DNA of 45,131 nt from Planctomycetaceae bacterium (GCA_012719125.1 JAAYAY010000314.1:1-45131); one strand, 5' to 3'; positions 1 to 9,955 are shown, counted from the first letter of the stretch. The notes: generated by a model from the letters alone, not told the origin. A program made the numbers and translations.

Positions 1-126
1 CCGTTCGTCTCAGGTTGCTCTCCACCTTTCCTCGCGGAAACGCAGTTACCACTTTCGACTACAGGCCGGTAACGTTAGCCTGAGAGGGACTTCCACCCTC
101 CTGATCAAACGCCTTCACAGGCGCAC
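1..126 (-). mobile_element. 5' part of a group IIC-like intron (runs off the left edge)
   Basis: Read on the minus strand, the segment starts with GTGCGC at 126-121, the form of a group II intron 5' end. It continues with GGAGGGTGGAAGTCCCTC and then AGCAACCTGAGACGAACGG. The order and wording resemble domain I of class IIC introns as I remember them from Oceanobacillus (GUGUGCC, GGGUGAGAGUCCC, GGCAAACC, CUGAGGAACACGAAC). The assumed 5' exon is a cluster of hairpins at 133-193, which is the usual target context of class IIC introns. The reverse transcriptase, domain V and the 3' end would lie outside the window. The assignment rests on motif resemblance only. Confidence 0.6.
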
Positions 127-132
127 TCGCTT

Positions 133-193
133 TTCGCTCCGCGAAAGGGCACTTGTTCGCGGAGCGAACAACGACGCTCGATAAGTCGTTGTT
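133..193 (-). terminator. Hairpin cluster downstream of the TPR gene (terminator plus REP-like repeat)
   Basis: A perfect 9-bp stem, AACAACGAC at 167-175 against GTCGTTGTT at 185-193, lies directly after the stop codon of the TPR gene. Next to it TTCGCTCCGCGAA (133-145) is the exact reverse complement of TTCGCGGAGCGAA (156-168), and each arm can also fold on itself. The GCTCCGCGAAAGG wording recurs at 44935-44947 at the other end of the window. The first stem probably serves as a terminator, although it has no long T-run. The second looks like a dispersed palindromic repeat. Confidence 0.55.
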
Positions 194-195
194 TC

Positions 196-1530
196 TCACT
201 TGGCGCCGAGTTGTCTGGCCGCGGCCATGTCGTCTCTGGCTTTGTCTTTCTGGCCGAGCATCTGATAGACGACGGCGCGGTTCTGGTAGGCCTTGACGTA
301 CTTGGGGTCGAGGAGGATCACCTTGGTGAAATCTGCGACGGCCTTTTCGAGGTTGTTCATGATTCGGAAAACCAAACCCCGATTGAAGTAGGCGTTGGCG
401 TACTGCGGGTTGATTTCGATCGCCTTGTTGTAGTCGTCGAGGGCCTCCGCCAGCATGCCCTTTCGGGTATAGATGACCCCGCGGAGGCAGGAGCAATTGG
501 GGTCGTTCGGGTTGATCGCGAGGGCTTTGGAGTAGTCTTCGATGGCGGCATCGTCGGCACCCATTTTCCCGTGGATCAGCCCGCGGCTGTACCAGGCCTG
601 GAAACTCGCCTCGTCGATCGTGATCGCCTCGTTGAGGTCCTTGAGGGCAGCCTCCGGTTCGCCCCTCCCGGAGAGCGCATTGGCCCGGGCAATCAGCGAT
701 TCGAGATGGCGTGGGTCGAGGGCAAGGGCGCTATTGAAGTCGGCAAGGGCCTTGTCGGTTTCCCGGCATCGAACGTATGCGATACCTCGCCCATAGAGGG
801 TCTTGACGTTCTTCGGGCGAAGCCGGATCGCTTGAGTGTAGTCTTCGACGGCCTCCCGGTAGCGGCCATTCTTGAATTGACCGAGGGCCCGGTTCGAGTA
901 GGCCTTGCCGTCGTTGGGGTCGATGCGAATCACTTCCGAATACTCTCGGATGGCGAGCGTCAGATCGCCGCGGGCTTCATACACATTGCCCCGGTTCCCG
1001 TGCGCTTTGAGGTGATCCGGGTCGATTTCAATGGCCTTGTCGTAGTCGGCAAGCGCCGCATCCAGGTCGCCGCTGAGTGCTCGGGTGAGGCCGCGCGAGA
1101 CGTAGGCCTCGACGTCGTTCGGGTCTTGCTCGATTGCACGAGTGTAATCCTCGATCGCTTCCTCGAATTTGCGCTGGCGGAAACGCACGTAGCCGCGGTT
1201 ATAAAAGGCCTTGGCGTACGCGGGATCGGCGTCGATCGCCCGGTTGAAATCGTCGGTGGCCTGCTCGTACTGCTCGATCTTGACGCGCGCGCAGCCCCGA
1301 TTGAAGAAGGCAACCGCCTCATTGGGGGAATACGCGAGGACGGCGCTGTAGTCTTTGATGGCCTCTTCGTGTCGCCCGTTGGCCTCATAACAATTACCTC
1401 GGCTGTAATAGGCCTCGGTATACTTCTTGTTGAGTCGCAGAGCTTCCGTAAAAACGCCGATCGCCTGATCGTAGTCCTTTTTTTCCTGGAGGGCCAGGCC
1501 GCGGTGGAATAGATCGGTTTCGTCAAACAT
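196..1530 (-). CDS. Tetratricopeptide repeat protein, about 12 repeats
   Basis: The 444-residue product is almost entirely TPR units of 34 residues. Recurring forms are YDQAIGVFTEALRLNKKYTE, HEEAIKDYSAVLAYSPNEA and LEKAVADFTKVILLDPKYV. There is no signal peptide or membrane segment, so it is predicted to be cytoplasmic. Repeats of this kind form a superhelix that binds peptides or proteins; no partner can be inferred. The ATG at 1530 has an AAGG about 7 nt upstream and the first repeat starts within ten residues. It is the last gene of a minus-strand run, 64 nt after the GGDEF gene, and is followed by hairpins. Large antisense ORFs on the plus strand are shadows of the biased codon use. Confidence 0.9.
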   Translation of the reverse strand: MFDETDLFHRGLALQEKKDYDQAIGVFTEALRLNKKYTEAYYSRGNCYEANGRHEEAIKDYSAVLAYSPNEAVAFFNRGCARVKIEQYEQATDDFNRAIDADPAYAKAFYNRGYVRFRQRKFEEAIEDYTRAIEQDPNDVEAYVSRGLTRALSGDLDAALADYDKAIEIDPDHLKAHGNRGNVYEARGDLTLAIREYSEVIRIDPNDGKAYSNRALGQFKNGRYREAVEDYTQAIRLRPKNVKTLYGRGIAYVRCRETDKALADFNSALALDPRHLESLIARANALSGRGEPEAALKDLNEAITIDEASFQAWYSRGLIHGKMGADDAAIEDYSKALAINPNDPNCSCLRGVIYTRKGMLAEALDDYNKAIEINPQYANAYFNRGLVFRIMNNLEKAVADFTKVILLDPKYVKAYQNRAVVYQMLGQKDKARDDMAAARQLGAK

Positions 1531-1594
1531 GTTTGTGCCTTGGGCAATTCGCGGTCATTCAGGGGCTGGCCGGTAACCGGCCGGACTCCGATCG

Positions 1595-2953
1595 TCAGAG
1601 TCTGATCTCTCGTTCCTCAATTCCGAAACTGGGGGCCTCGATCTGTTCGGGCACGGCATCCAATTCGGTTCGTTTGCATTCGAAGAGGCGGTTTCGTCCC
1701 TGCTTCTTGGCGGCCTTGACGCATGCCTCCAGTCGCTGGAAGACGTCGAGGTAAGATCCGTCTTCCGGCGAGACCTCCGTGACTCCGCCGCTGGCCGTGA
1801 TTCCGAAACGCACGTCGCCCGAGACGAAGACGATCTTCTCGATCGTCTGGCGAAGCGTCTCCGCCGCCTTGATTGCCGCACGGGGGCCGGAGTCGACGGC
1901 CAGCAGGAGGAATCGTTGCCCCGCAAACCGGCCCACCAGGTCCGATCTTCCGGCCTGAGAGAGGATCATCTGGCCGATGTGGCAAAGCACGCGATCTCCG
2001 ATCAGGCTCCCCTGCTCCTCGTTGCAGCGTTCGAAGTGGTCCAGATCGAAGAGAACCGCACTGATCGATCGCGACGTGTGCCTGTGTTGCTGCCACCAAT
2101 CGTGCAACGCGGCCTCCAGGCCGATCCGATTTCGAACCCCGGTGAGAGAATCGTGAAACAGCTTCTCTTCGATCTTGTCGATGCGATTCTCGTAACGTGC
2201 GATCGTCAGGAAGGCCATTTCCTGGTTGTCGCGAAGCTGATGGCGCGCGTTGCGGAGGTTGGCGATCTCCTCGATCAAACGAACGTTCGCCGCTTCCAGG
2301 TCCGTCTTGAAATCCATATGATTGAGATTGCTGATCGTCGTCTCGATCTGCGACGCCTGGTTCATGTTCGCCAGTTCGATCTGCTCGGCCAGGTCGCCCA
2401 ACTCGCCGAGTTCGCCGATCCGCGACGAGAATCGCTCGGACGCCTCGCTCTGCTCGGCCAGATAGGATTCACAGTCTTCCTTGAGCTTCTGCCAGCAGCG
2501 CATGATCGTCTGCTCGTCCAGATGCCCGCGAGCGGCTCGGAGTTCCGTGTCGATTTCGGTGGAACGCGCTCCGCTCTTCATCATGGCGATGTTCAGGCGG
2601 AGAATCGACGTCTCCACGTACTTCTCGTTGAGGTCCCAGATCTCCGGGGCGTCGGCGGCAAGCAGAGCGATCGCCTCGTCGTCGTAGGGCTCCTCCAGCG
2701 GTTGGAGTTCCATCTCGACGTCCTGATCCAACATGTCGTCGGTCGCCGTTTCGAGCATGCCGCTTAACATGGCCTCGAAATCGTCGTCGTTGATCGGCGG
2801 CGCATCGGCACCTCGGGACGGCGGCCCGTAGAGAGGAGCCATGAGCGTCGGCGGACCATATCCCAATCGCACGGCGACCGCATAACCCACGAACAGGTTC
2901 AGTGCGCCGATCAGGAATGTGATCACAATGAATCCCACGAGTTCTGTCCCCAT
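1595..2953 (-). CDS. Membrane-anchored degenerate GGDEF-domain protein
   Basis: The product has 452 residues. One transmembrane helix lies at about residues 7-29, followed by an acidic linker, a long alpha-helical and probably coiled-coil region (about 110-265), and a GGDEF domain (about 266-425). The domain keeps the FHDSLTGVRNR entry motif and the metal-binding FDLDHF (302-307). The signature GG(D/E)EF is replaced by AGQRF at 344-348, and the inhibitory RxxD site is absent (GRSD instead). Active diguanylate cyclases make cyclic di-GMP from two GTP. The substitutions argue that this copy is inactive or has another role such as nucleotide sensing. It is 64 nt upstream of the TPR gene and probably cotranscribed. 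The ATG at 2953 is followed at once by the membrane helix. Confidence 0.85.
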   Translation of the reverse strand: MGTELVGFIVITFLIGALNLFVGYAVAVRLGYGPPTLMAPLYGPPSRGADAPPINDDDFEAMLSGMLETATDDMLDQDVEMELQPLEEPYDDEAIALLAADAPEIWDLNEKYVETSILRLNIAMMKSGARSTEIDTELRAARGHLDEQTIMRCWQKLKEDCESYLAEQSEASERFSSRIGELGELGDLAEQIELANMNQASQIETTISNLNHMDFKTDLEAANVRLIEEIANLRNARHQLRDNQEMAFLTIARYENRIDKIEEKLFHDSLTGVRNRIGLEAALHDWWQQHRHTSRSISAVLFDLDHFERCNEEQGSLIGDRVLCHIGQMILSQAGRSDLVGRFAGQRFLLLAVDSGPRAAIKAAETLRQTIEKIVFVSGDVRFGITASGGVTEVSPEDGSYLDVFQRLEACVKAAKKQGRNRLFECKRTELDAVPEQIEAPSFGIEEREIRL

Positions 2954-3109
2954 ACGCTCTCTTGGAGATTCGCCGATGCGCGGAATCTTCCGGAAAAGTA
3001 TAGGTCACGTGGGAAGGCAGAACGCCGGCGGAACCGGTTTCCGGCGTTTGGAGGGAATGTGCCGATTGCGGCGATTCTGTGCGGCCGTCCCTGCCGGACA
3101 GCGCCGGCT

Positions 3110-4570
3110 CTACCGCCTCGTGAAACCCTCGGCATCGAGCCGTTGAACAAGGGCGGGAGAGGCGTTCTCGAACAAGAACACCTCACTGGGGGCGTCGCCG
3201 GTTCCCTTTGTGCGGATGATGCAGACAATCTCCGCCCCCTCCGCGCGTCGCCGGCTCAGTTCGCCGAGCAACCGCTGTTCGTCGGCCGTCAGAGAACCGG
3301 CAACCTCTTTGTGCTGGGGAGGCACGGGAACATTGTCGCGGCTCTGGGTCAGGTGCTGAACCGGATCGGCTTGCGGCATCGTCTTCGGCATGGCCGTTCC
3401 TGCGTTGGAGACGAAGGAGGCCTGAGTGACGGGGGGCGTCGCCTCCTCGCCGTAGACGAAGCTCAAGTTGGCTTCGTCGAGCTGCTCGTGGATCGAGGGG
3501 AGGGCCGCGTAGAGCCCTTCGTTGCATTCCGGGTCGGCCGCGTTGCAGACGCCGATTACGTAACCCTCGGCGGAGAACAGTCCGCCGCCGCTCCGCCCCT
3601 GCACGGGGAGTCCGGCAACCTCGATATTCGCCGGGCCGGCATACCGGTTGCGGGCAGTGACCCGGTTGCGGCGGACGCTCGGGTCTTCCCCATGGTTGCA
3701 GCCCACGTTCACAACCGTCTCTCCAGTCTCCACCGCATAATCACGGGGCGCCACGCGAGCCGTCTTGACCGGTGCAGGGACCTGGATCGTCAGCAGTCCC
3801 ACGTCGCGGTCGTCGTCGAAAGAGAGAAGTCGCCCGTCGACGGTGTGGCCTTCCGTCGGCCCGAACAGACCGACCTCGATTCGCCCGCCTTCCTGATAGT
3901 CGCGGAAGATATGGCCGCAGGTAAGAATCAGCGCCCGGCCTTCACGTGTGTCGATAATCGTGCCGGTGCCCAGGCTGGGCCCTTGCCGATCGTGAACGCG
4001 GAGCCTGACCGTGGCCGCGATCAGTTCCCCGTCGGTCGCGCCGCGATTCAAACTGGCAAGCGCAATCGGCGGACTAGCGGCTGGGGAACGGCTGTTACTC
4101 GCACCAATTACCCCTCCCCGGAAGGGGTCTGGAATTACCTCCATGGCCAGGGCGCTGGTGGCCTGTTTGTGAGGCAGAGGGATCGGTCGGGCTCCCACGT
4201 TGGCAGCATTCTGGAGGGGAAGCGCTTCCGGTTCCGGAAGAAGCTTTGGGCGAGTCAGCTTCTGGGCATCGGCAAACATCTTCTCCAGGTGTTCGGGGGC
4301 CACAGCTCCCAATACCCGCGAGGTTTCTCGCCCCCCAACGGTCATGACGAAACAGGGGAACTGGCTGACGCCGAACTTTCGGGCCAGGTCGGGCTGCTGG
4401 TTGGCGCTGATCTTCCGGATCGAGTAGCCCTTGGCGATCAGTCCGTCGATCACGGGGTCCATCTGGCGACAGGGTAAACACCCGGCAATGGAAAAGTCGA
4501 GCAGGACGGGCTCGTCGGGTTCGGCTCCGGTGAGAGCGAGAGCCAGGATAGCTGCATGCAGTCCGATCAT
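3110..4570 (-). CDS. Secreted thioredoxin / trypsin-like serine protease fusion
   Basis: The ATG at 4570 is chosen because AAAGGAG lies 7 nt upstream and a short hydrophobic signal-like segment (residues 1-16) follows; the frame stays open further upstream but with low-complexity residues. The product has 486 residues. Residues 20-110 form a thioredoxin fold with the redox pair CLPC (31-34) and the family cis-proline context QFPCF. A linker of about 75 residues leads to a chymotrypsin-fold domain with His220 (TCGH), Asp256 (RDVGLL) and Ser327 (GRSGGG), a full catalytic triad. A Pro-rich tail follows, ending in a small domain (about 420-486). The likely location is periplasmic. The fusion suggests redox-linked proteolysis or quality control of exported proteins, which is inference. 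The nearest named relatives would be HtrA-like proteases. Confidence 0.82.
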   Translation of the reverse strand: MIGLHAAILALALTGAEPDEPVLLDFSIAGCLPCRQMDPVIDGLIAKGYSIRKISANQQPDLARKFGVSQFPCFVMTVGGRETSRVLGAVAPEHLEKMFADAQKLTRPKLLPEPEALPLQNAANVGARPIPLPHKQATSALAMEVIPDPFRGGVIGASNSRSPAASPPIALASLNRGATDGELIAATVRLRVHDRQGPSLGTGTIIDTREGRALILTCGHIFRDYQEGGRIEVGLFGPTEGHTVDGRLLSFDDDRDVGLLTIQVPAPVKTARVAPRDYAVETGETVVNVGCNHGEDPSVRRNRVTARNRYAGPANIEVAGLPVQGRSGGGLFSAEGYVIGVCNAADPECNEGLYAALPSIHEQLDEANLSFVYGEEATPPVTQASFVSNAGTAMPKTMPQADPVQHLTQSRDNVPVPPQHKEVAGSLTADEQRLLGELSRRRAEGAEIVCIIRTKGTGDAPSEVFLFENASPALVQRLDAEGFTRR

Positions 4571-5437
4571 CGCGCAACTCCTTTGCGGCAGGGCAGCAGC
4601 ACGCAGCGTTGACGAATGCACGACCGGAGGCAGACTAGACGCCCAGCCGATGCGAGACCGGCCTGCGAGTCGGTACGACGAAGCGGCAGCCAAGGCCGCC
4701 TGGTACCGTGCGCGTCGTGAGAAGAAGACCTCATCGGCAACTTCCGTGTCACCTTCCGTCGTGCGGATCGCCAACGAGAATACGCCGCCTGAAGGTTCGT
4801 TCCGGGGCGGGCCGGTGCGGCAGCGTGTTCTGGGTCGCGCAATCTGCTGTGTACGAAATCCGTTTCGTGTGGCGTCTGTCCGGCAACTGTTCGACGCAGT
4901 CCTGTGTCGAAGCCGGCGGCCGCTTGGTCCCGGATGCTGCGACGCCGTCCATGGGCGTCTGACATCCACGCTAGTTCGAAGGGGACAGACCTGGTGCGGG
5001 TAAGTGCAGTATTCTGCCCGGGATCGAGGTTCCGAGCAACGGCAATACGCCGGGCTGGCCCCCAGGGATCAGAAAAAATCCGCGGATTTGTGGAAAAAGC
5101 GTTGGAGGCAGCGCTGGCAATGCTGGTCAGGGCGGCGAGCCGCCCGAAGGGGTCTCCCCTGCTGCTTCGATGGAATCGGCAGCGGACCAGCTCGTATTGA
5201 CTGTAGCAGATACGGGCCGGAACGTTCGACGCAAAAGTCTATTCTGTAAATGGTTGTGATCGACATACAGGTTCGCAGCAGGGCGGGACTCGGGAGCGGC
5301 GATCCACGGCAACGAAGTAGCGTCCCCTACCGGCCTTTTTCCGCGGTACCCTTCCCTCCCCCCGACTGGAGCCGGTATACTGGCGAAGATCGTCAACTGT
5401 CAGAATCTACCGCTGTTGCCGTGGCCCCAACCGAAAC
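4571..5437. other. Intergenic region between divergent genes, no credible gene
   Basis: These 867 bases separate the divergent protease and ROK kinase genes. Several overlapping ORFs on both strands exist but none has a recognisable domain or a convincing ribosome site. A TATACT at 5376-5381, about 57 nt before the kinase start, could be a -10 box, but no good -35 lies 17 nt upstream of it. A small GGCGGCGAGCCGCC hairpin is seen near 5141. I see nothing else. Confidence 0.5.
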
Positions 5438-6472
5438 ATGAACGAATCGCGACAATTCATCTCGGCCGACGAAGCCCAAGCCCCGTTCTTCGTCGGTGTC
5501 GATCTAGGTGGGCAGAGCATCAAGATCGGTGTGGTCGACGATCGCGGGCGCCCGCTCTCCTGGCTGAGCGTTCCCACCGAGGTCGAGCTGGGATGCGAAG
5601 CGGCCTGTCAGCGAATGGCCGGCGGGATCGATCGGGTCCTCGCCGAAGCGGGCGTCGACAAGTCGGCCGTAGCCTACGTGGGTCTCGGTTCGCCCGGCAC
5701 GATGGATGTCCCGGCGGGCATGCTCCTGTTGCCCGTGAACCTGAAAGGTTGGGAGCATTTCCCCATTCGAGACCGGCTTGCCCACCATTGCGGAAAGCCG
5801 GTCGCTTTCGTGAACGACGGGGCGGCGGCGGCCTACGGCGAGTTCTGGGTCGGAGCCGGACAGGAAATGAACAGCCTCGTCCTGCTCACTCTCGGCACGG
5901 GAATTGGCTGTGGGATCATCGTGAACGGGTTCTCCATCGACGGCGAAAACAGCCACGGCGCCGAATGCGGCCACATCATCGTCAACCCGGCGCCCGACGC
6001 ACGCTGGTGCAACTGCGGCCAGCGAGGCCATCTCGAAGCCTACTCCAGTGCAACGGCTGTGGTCCGGCGGACCCAGGAAATGCTCGACGCTGGCCTGAAA
6101 ACCTCCATCCGCCCTCGCGTTGAGGCGGGAGAACCCTTGACGCCCAAGCTCGTGGCCGAAGAGGCCGAGGTGGGCGATCCGCTCGCCGGCCAGATCGTCA
6201 TGGACACCGCCTTCTGGCTCGGCGTCGGGCTGGTCAATCTGATCCACACCATCGACCCCAACGGGGTGCTGCTGGGCGGAGCCATGACCTTCGGAGGGAA
6301 GGATACCGCACTTGGCCGGCGTTTTCTCGATCGAATCAAGCAGGAGATCGACGCTCGGGCCTTCGCACTCCTGGCCGAGCGGCTGAAACTCGATCTGGCT
6401 TCTTTGGGGGCCGATGCCGGGTACATCGGCGCCGCGGGAATCGCCCGTGCGGAGTATCTCAAGAAGAAGTGA
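5438..6472 (+). CDS. ROK-family sugar kinase (glucokinase-like)
   Basis: The 344-residue product has the ROK hallmarks. There is an N-terminal phosphate-binding loop VGVDLGGQSIKIGVV, then GLGSPGTMD, the catalytic-aspartate segment FVNDGAAAAYGEF, TLGTGIGCGII, and the zinc motif CNCGQRGHLEAYSS. In most family members the zinc motif reads CxCGxxGCxE; here the third cysteine is His, which can still bind zinc. Family members phosphorylate glucose, fructose, N-acetyl sugars or act as repressors. There is no N-terminal helix-turn-helix, so this is an enzyme, most like bacterial glucokinases. The start ATG has no strong Shine-Dalgarno. The next gene begins 20 nt downstream, so the two may be cotranscribed. 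Confidence 0.9.
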   Translation: MNESRQFISADEAQAPFFVGVDLGGQSIKIGVVDDRGRPLSWLSVPTEVELGCEAACQRMAGGIDRVLAEAGVDKSAVAYVGLGSPGTMDVPAGMLLLPVNLKGWEHFPIRDRLAHHCGKPVAFVNDGAAAAYGEFWVGAGQEMNSLVLLTLGTGIGCGIIVNGFSIDGENSHGAECGHIIVNPAPDARWCNCGQRGHLEAYSSATAVVRRTQEMLDAGLKTSIRPRVEAGEPLTPKLVAEEAEVGDPLAGQIVMDTAFWLGVGLVNLIHTIDPNGVLLGGAMTFGGKDTALGRRFLDRIKQEIDARAFALLAERLKLDLASLGADAGYIGAAGIARAEYLKKK

Positions 6473-6491
6473 CTCTGACGAGGGCCGGACA

Positions 6492-7346
6492 GTGCGCAAC
6501 AGCGATTGCCCCTTCCCGAGATTTCTGATCGCCTCGCTGGCAATTTGCAGCCTGCTGGCTGTGTCGGTTTCGGCCGGAGAATCGAGTCCTCCGTGGCTGG
6601 CTGGGACCAAGGATGATTTCCAGGGGTTCGATCGGTACACCTTTCGGTTTGACGGCGTGACCAGCCACATGGTTGTGCCCCGGCAAACCGCCGAAGGCAA
6701 GCCGTGGATCTGGCGGGCTCGATTCTTTGGTCATGAACCCCAGACGGACAAGGCGCTGCTCCAGCGCGGCTTTCACTTGGCCTACGTCGACGTGGCGGGG
6801 CTCTTCGGCAGCCCCAAGGCGGTCCAGCGCTGGGATCGGTTCTATGAGTTCCTGACGGAGGAACACGGTTTCTCCAAGAAACCCGTGCTGGAAGGCATGA
6901 GCCGCGGCGGGCTCATCGTGCTGAACTGGGCGATTGCCAACCCGCAATCCGTGGCGGCCATCTACATCGATGCGCCGGTGTGCGATATCCGCAGTTGGCC
7001 CGGCGGAAAAGGAAAAGGCAAAGGCAGTCCAGCCGACTGGCAGAAATGCCTCGAAGTCTACGGGCTGACCGAAGAGAAGGTAGACACGGCCGGCATCTAC
7101 CCGCTCGACCGGCTGAAACCCCTGGCGACCCAGCACGTTCCGATCTTGAGCGTGTGCGGCGACGCCGACGACGTCGTTCCTCTCGAAGAGAACACGCGGA
7201 TCCTCGAGCATCGCTACCGCGAGTTGGGCGGCCCGATCCAGGTCATCGTCAAACCGGGGGTGGAGCACCACCCGCACAGCCTGAAAGACCCCGCCCCAAT
7301 CGTCGAGTTCCTGCTCCAACACGTGTCGTTTCAGCCTCAGCCCTGA
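6492..7346 (+). CDS. Secreted alpha/beta hydrolase
   Basis: The 284-residue product starts at a GTG (6492) with GAGGG upstream; this start leads straight into a Sec signal peptide (RFLIASLAICSLLAVSVSAG). The alpha/beta hydrolase catalytic set is visible: nucleophile Ser in GMSRGG, acid in CGDADDVV, and histidine in GVEHHPHSL. It probably acts on an ester substrate outside the cytoplasm. Planctomycete proteins of this kind often sit near sugar-degradation genes, and here it follows a ROK sugar kinase by 20 nt, which suggests an operon. The exact substrate cannot be read from the sequence. Confidence 0.82.
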   Translation: MRNSDCPFPRFLIASLAICSLLAVSVSAGESSPPWLAGTKDDFQGFDRYTFRFDGVTSHMVVPRQTAEGKPWIWRARFFGHEPQTDKALLQRGFHLAYVDVAGLFGSPKAVQRWDRFYEFLTEEHGFSKKPVLEGMSRGGLIVLNWAIANPQSVAAIYIDAPVCDIRSWPGGKGKGKGSPADWQKCLEVYGLTEEKVDTAGIYPLDRLKPLATQHVPILSVCGDADDVVPLEENTRILEHRYRELGGPIQVIVKPGVEHHPHSLKDPAPIVEFLLQHVSFQPQP

Positions 7347-7738
7347 TTGGAGGACCGGACGGGCACGGCGTGTCACTCGCTGCCAAAATGGCAGTTTGGC
7401 ATGGTTCGGGGCCCAGGTTCCTGTCATCTCCGGCACGCGCCCGGAAAACAGGCGACAAGTCACATCTCCTAACTAGTTGCCGGAGAACTACTTACCTGCA
7501 CGTTTCTGATTTGGCGCGCCAGTTGCTGAATACAGCAGAATTCCGGGTGAGTGCGCGCCTTTTGGCAGCCGCTCCATCGGGTATGGACCAACACGCAAAT
7601 GTCCCCGAGCCTGATCGGCCGAAGGAGTTCGCGCTCGGCAGGGAGGTCCCCCCCAGCGATCGACGAGACGGGCTTGGCTCGGACAGCGGACATCAGCAGA
7701 AACTCTGGATTTCACACGATTTGGGAGGTAATCAGGCA
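7347..7738. other. groESL upstream region
   Basis: About 390 bases precede groES. I looked for a CIRCE operator (TTAGCACTC-N9-GAGTGCTAA) and do not see one. There is a loose inverted repeat GGCGCGC (7513-7519) / GCGCGCC (7554-7560), and inside it TGCTG-AATA-CAGCA. GGGAGG just ahead of groES is its ribosome binding site. No ORF here is credible. Confidence 0.5.
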
Positions 7739-8065
7739 ATGGCGAAGAAGAAGGCCTCAGGCAAGGCCGGCGGCGAGATCAAGCTCCAGCCGTTGGGAGA
7801 TCGTCTGGTAGTTGAGCGTGCGGAGTCCGAATCGGTCACGGCCGGCGGAATCGTCCTGCCCGACAGCGCGAAGGACAAGCCGGCTCGGGGCGTGGTGATC
7901 AGCGTGGGCGACGGTCGGCTGTTGGACGATGGTTCTCGTGCGCCGTTCCAGGTGAAGGAGGGCGACTTGGTGCTCTTCACGTCGTATGCCGGCGAGGAGT
8001 TCAAGGTGGGAGACCGCGAACTCTTGTTGATGCGGGAAGAGGACGTGCTGGCAGTGATCGGTTAA
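7739..8065 (+). CDS. groES: Co-chaperonin GroES
   Basis: The 108-residue product is a GroES: LQPLGDRLVVERAE at the N-terminal strand, GGIVLPDSAKDKPARG as the mobile loop that docks on GroEL, and a C-terminal EDVLAVIG. It forms the heptameric lid of the GroEL folding chamber in the cytoplasm. It carries a short extra basic N-terminus (MAKKKASGKAGGEI) before the conserved domain, making it about ten residues longer than the E. coli protein. The ATG at 7739 follows GGGAGG by about 9 nt. groEL follows 75 nt downstream in the usual operon order. Confidence 0.97.
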   Translation: MAKKKASGKAGGEIKLQPLGDRLVVERAESESVTAGGIVLPDSAKDKPARGVVISVGDGRLLDDGSRAPFQVKEGDLVLFTSYAGEEFKVGDRELLLMREEDVLAVIG

Positions 8066-8125
8066 ACACCAAGAACACATCGTTGGGGCCGCCTTGAAGA
8101 GTTGCAGCCCACGACTCGAATTTGA

Positions 8126-9760
<1,635 letters not shown>

Positions 9761-9833
9761 TCGAGCAAGGCGACAGCCGGGGGCGGTTGACCAAAACAAC
9801 CGCACCCGCGTACGTCGCCAACGGAATCCCCCC

Positions 9834-9879
9834 AAAGCCCGGCGGCCTCCTCTCTCCCCCAAATTGGCCGTCGGGCTTT
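9834..9879 (+). terminator. Rho-independent-like terminator of groESL
   Basis: AAAGCCCGGCGGCC (9834-9847) pairs with GGCCGTCGGGCTTT (9866-9879), 14 base pairs with one G-T, across an 18-nt pyrimidine-rich loop, and is followed by CTTCGTTCC. A smaller perfect 7-bp stem, GCGGTTG/CAACCGC, precedes it at 9783-9803. Because the ends of the stem are A-runs and T-runs it could work in both directions. Confidence 0.75.
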
Positions 9880-9926
9880 CTTCGTTCCGTGGCCCGCCAT
9901 CCATCCAAGGGAGAGGTGGGTAAATA

Positions 9927-9955
9927 TTGACATATATGTCTATTTAGACTATCAT
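9927..9955 (+). promoter_or_regulatory. Sigma-70-type promoter with overlapping inverted repeats
   Basis: TTGACA (9927-9932) and TATCAT (9950-9955) are separated by exactly 17 nt, a near-consensus housekeeping promoter that stands out in this GC-rich DNA. The spacer is occupied by a perfect 12-bp palindrome GACATATATGTC (9929-9940) and a second overlapping inverted repeat GTCTA-TT-TAGAC (9938-9949). Both lie between or over the promoter boxes, so a bound dimer would block RNA polymerase. The XRE protein encoded by the second gene of the module is the obvious candidate repressor. The start codon is about 67 nt downstream. Confidence 0.72.

Noticed and set aside
2600-2953. Periplasmic sensor domain in the GGDEF protein
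   Set aside because: There is only one membrane helix at the N-terminus, so no enclosed periplasmic loop exists.
3059-4477. A 472-codon open frame on the plus strand
   Set aside because: It is antisense to the thioredoxin-protease gene, which has clear catalytic motifs and a ribosome site.
7347-7738. CIRCE heat-shock operator ahead of groES
   Set aside because: Neither TTAGCACTC nor GAGTGCTAA is present; the only inverted repeat found has a 34-nt spacer.
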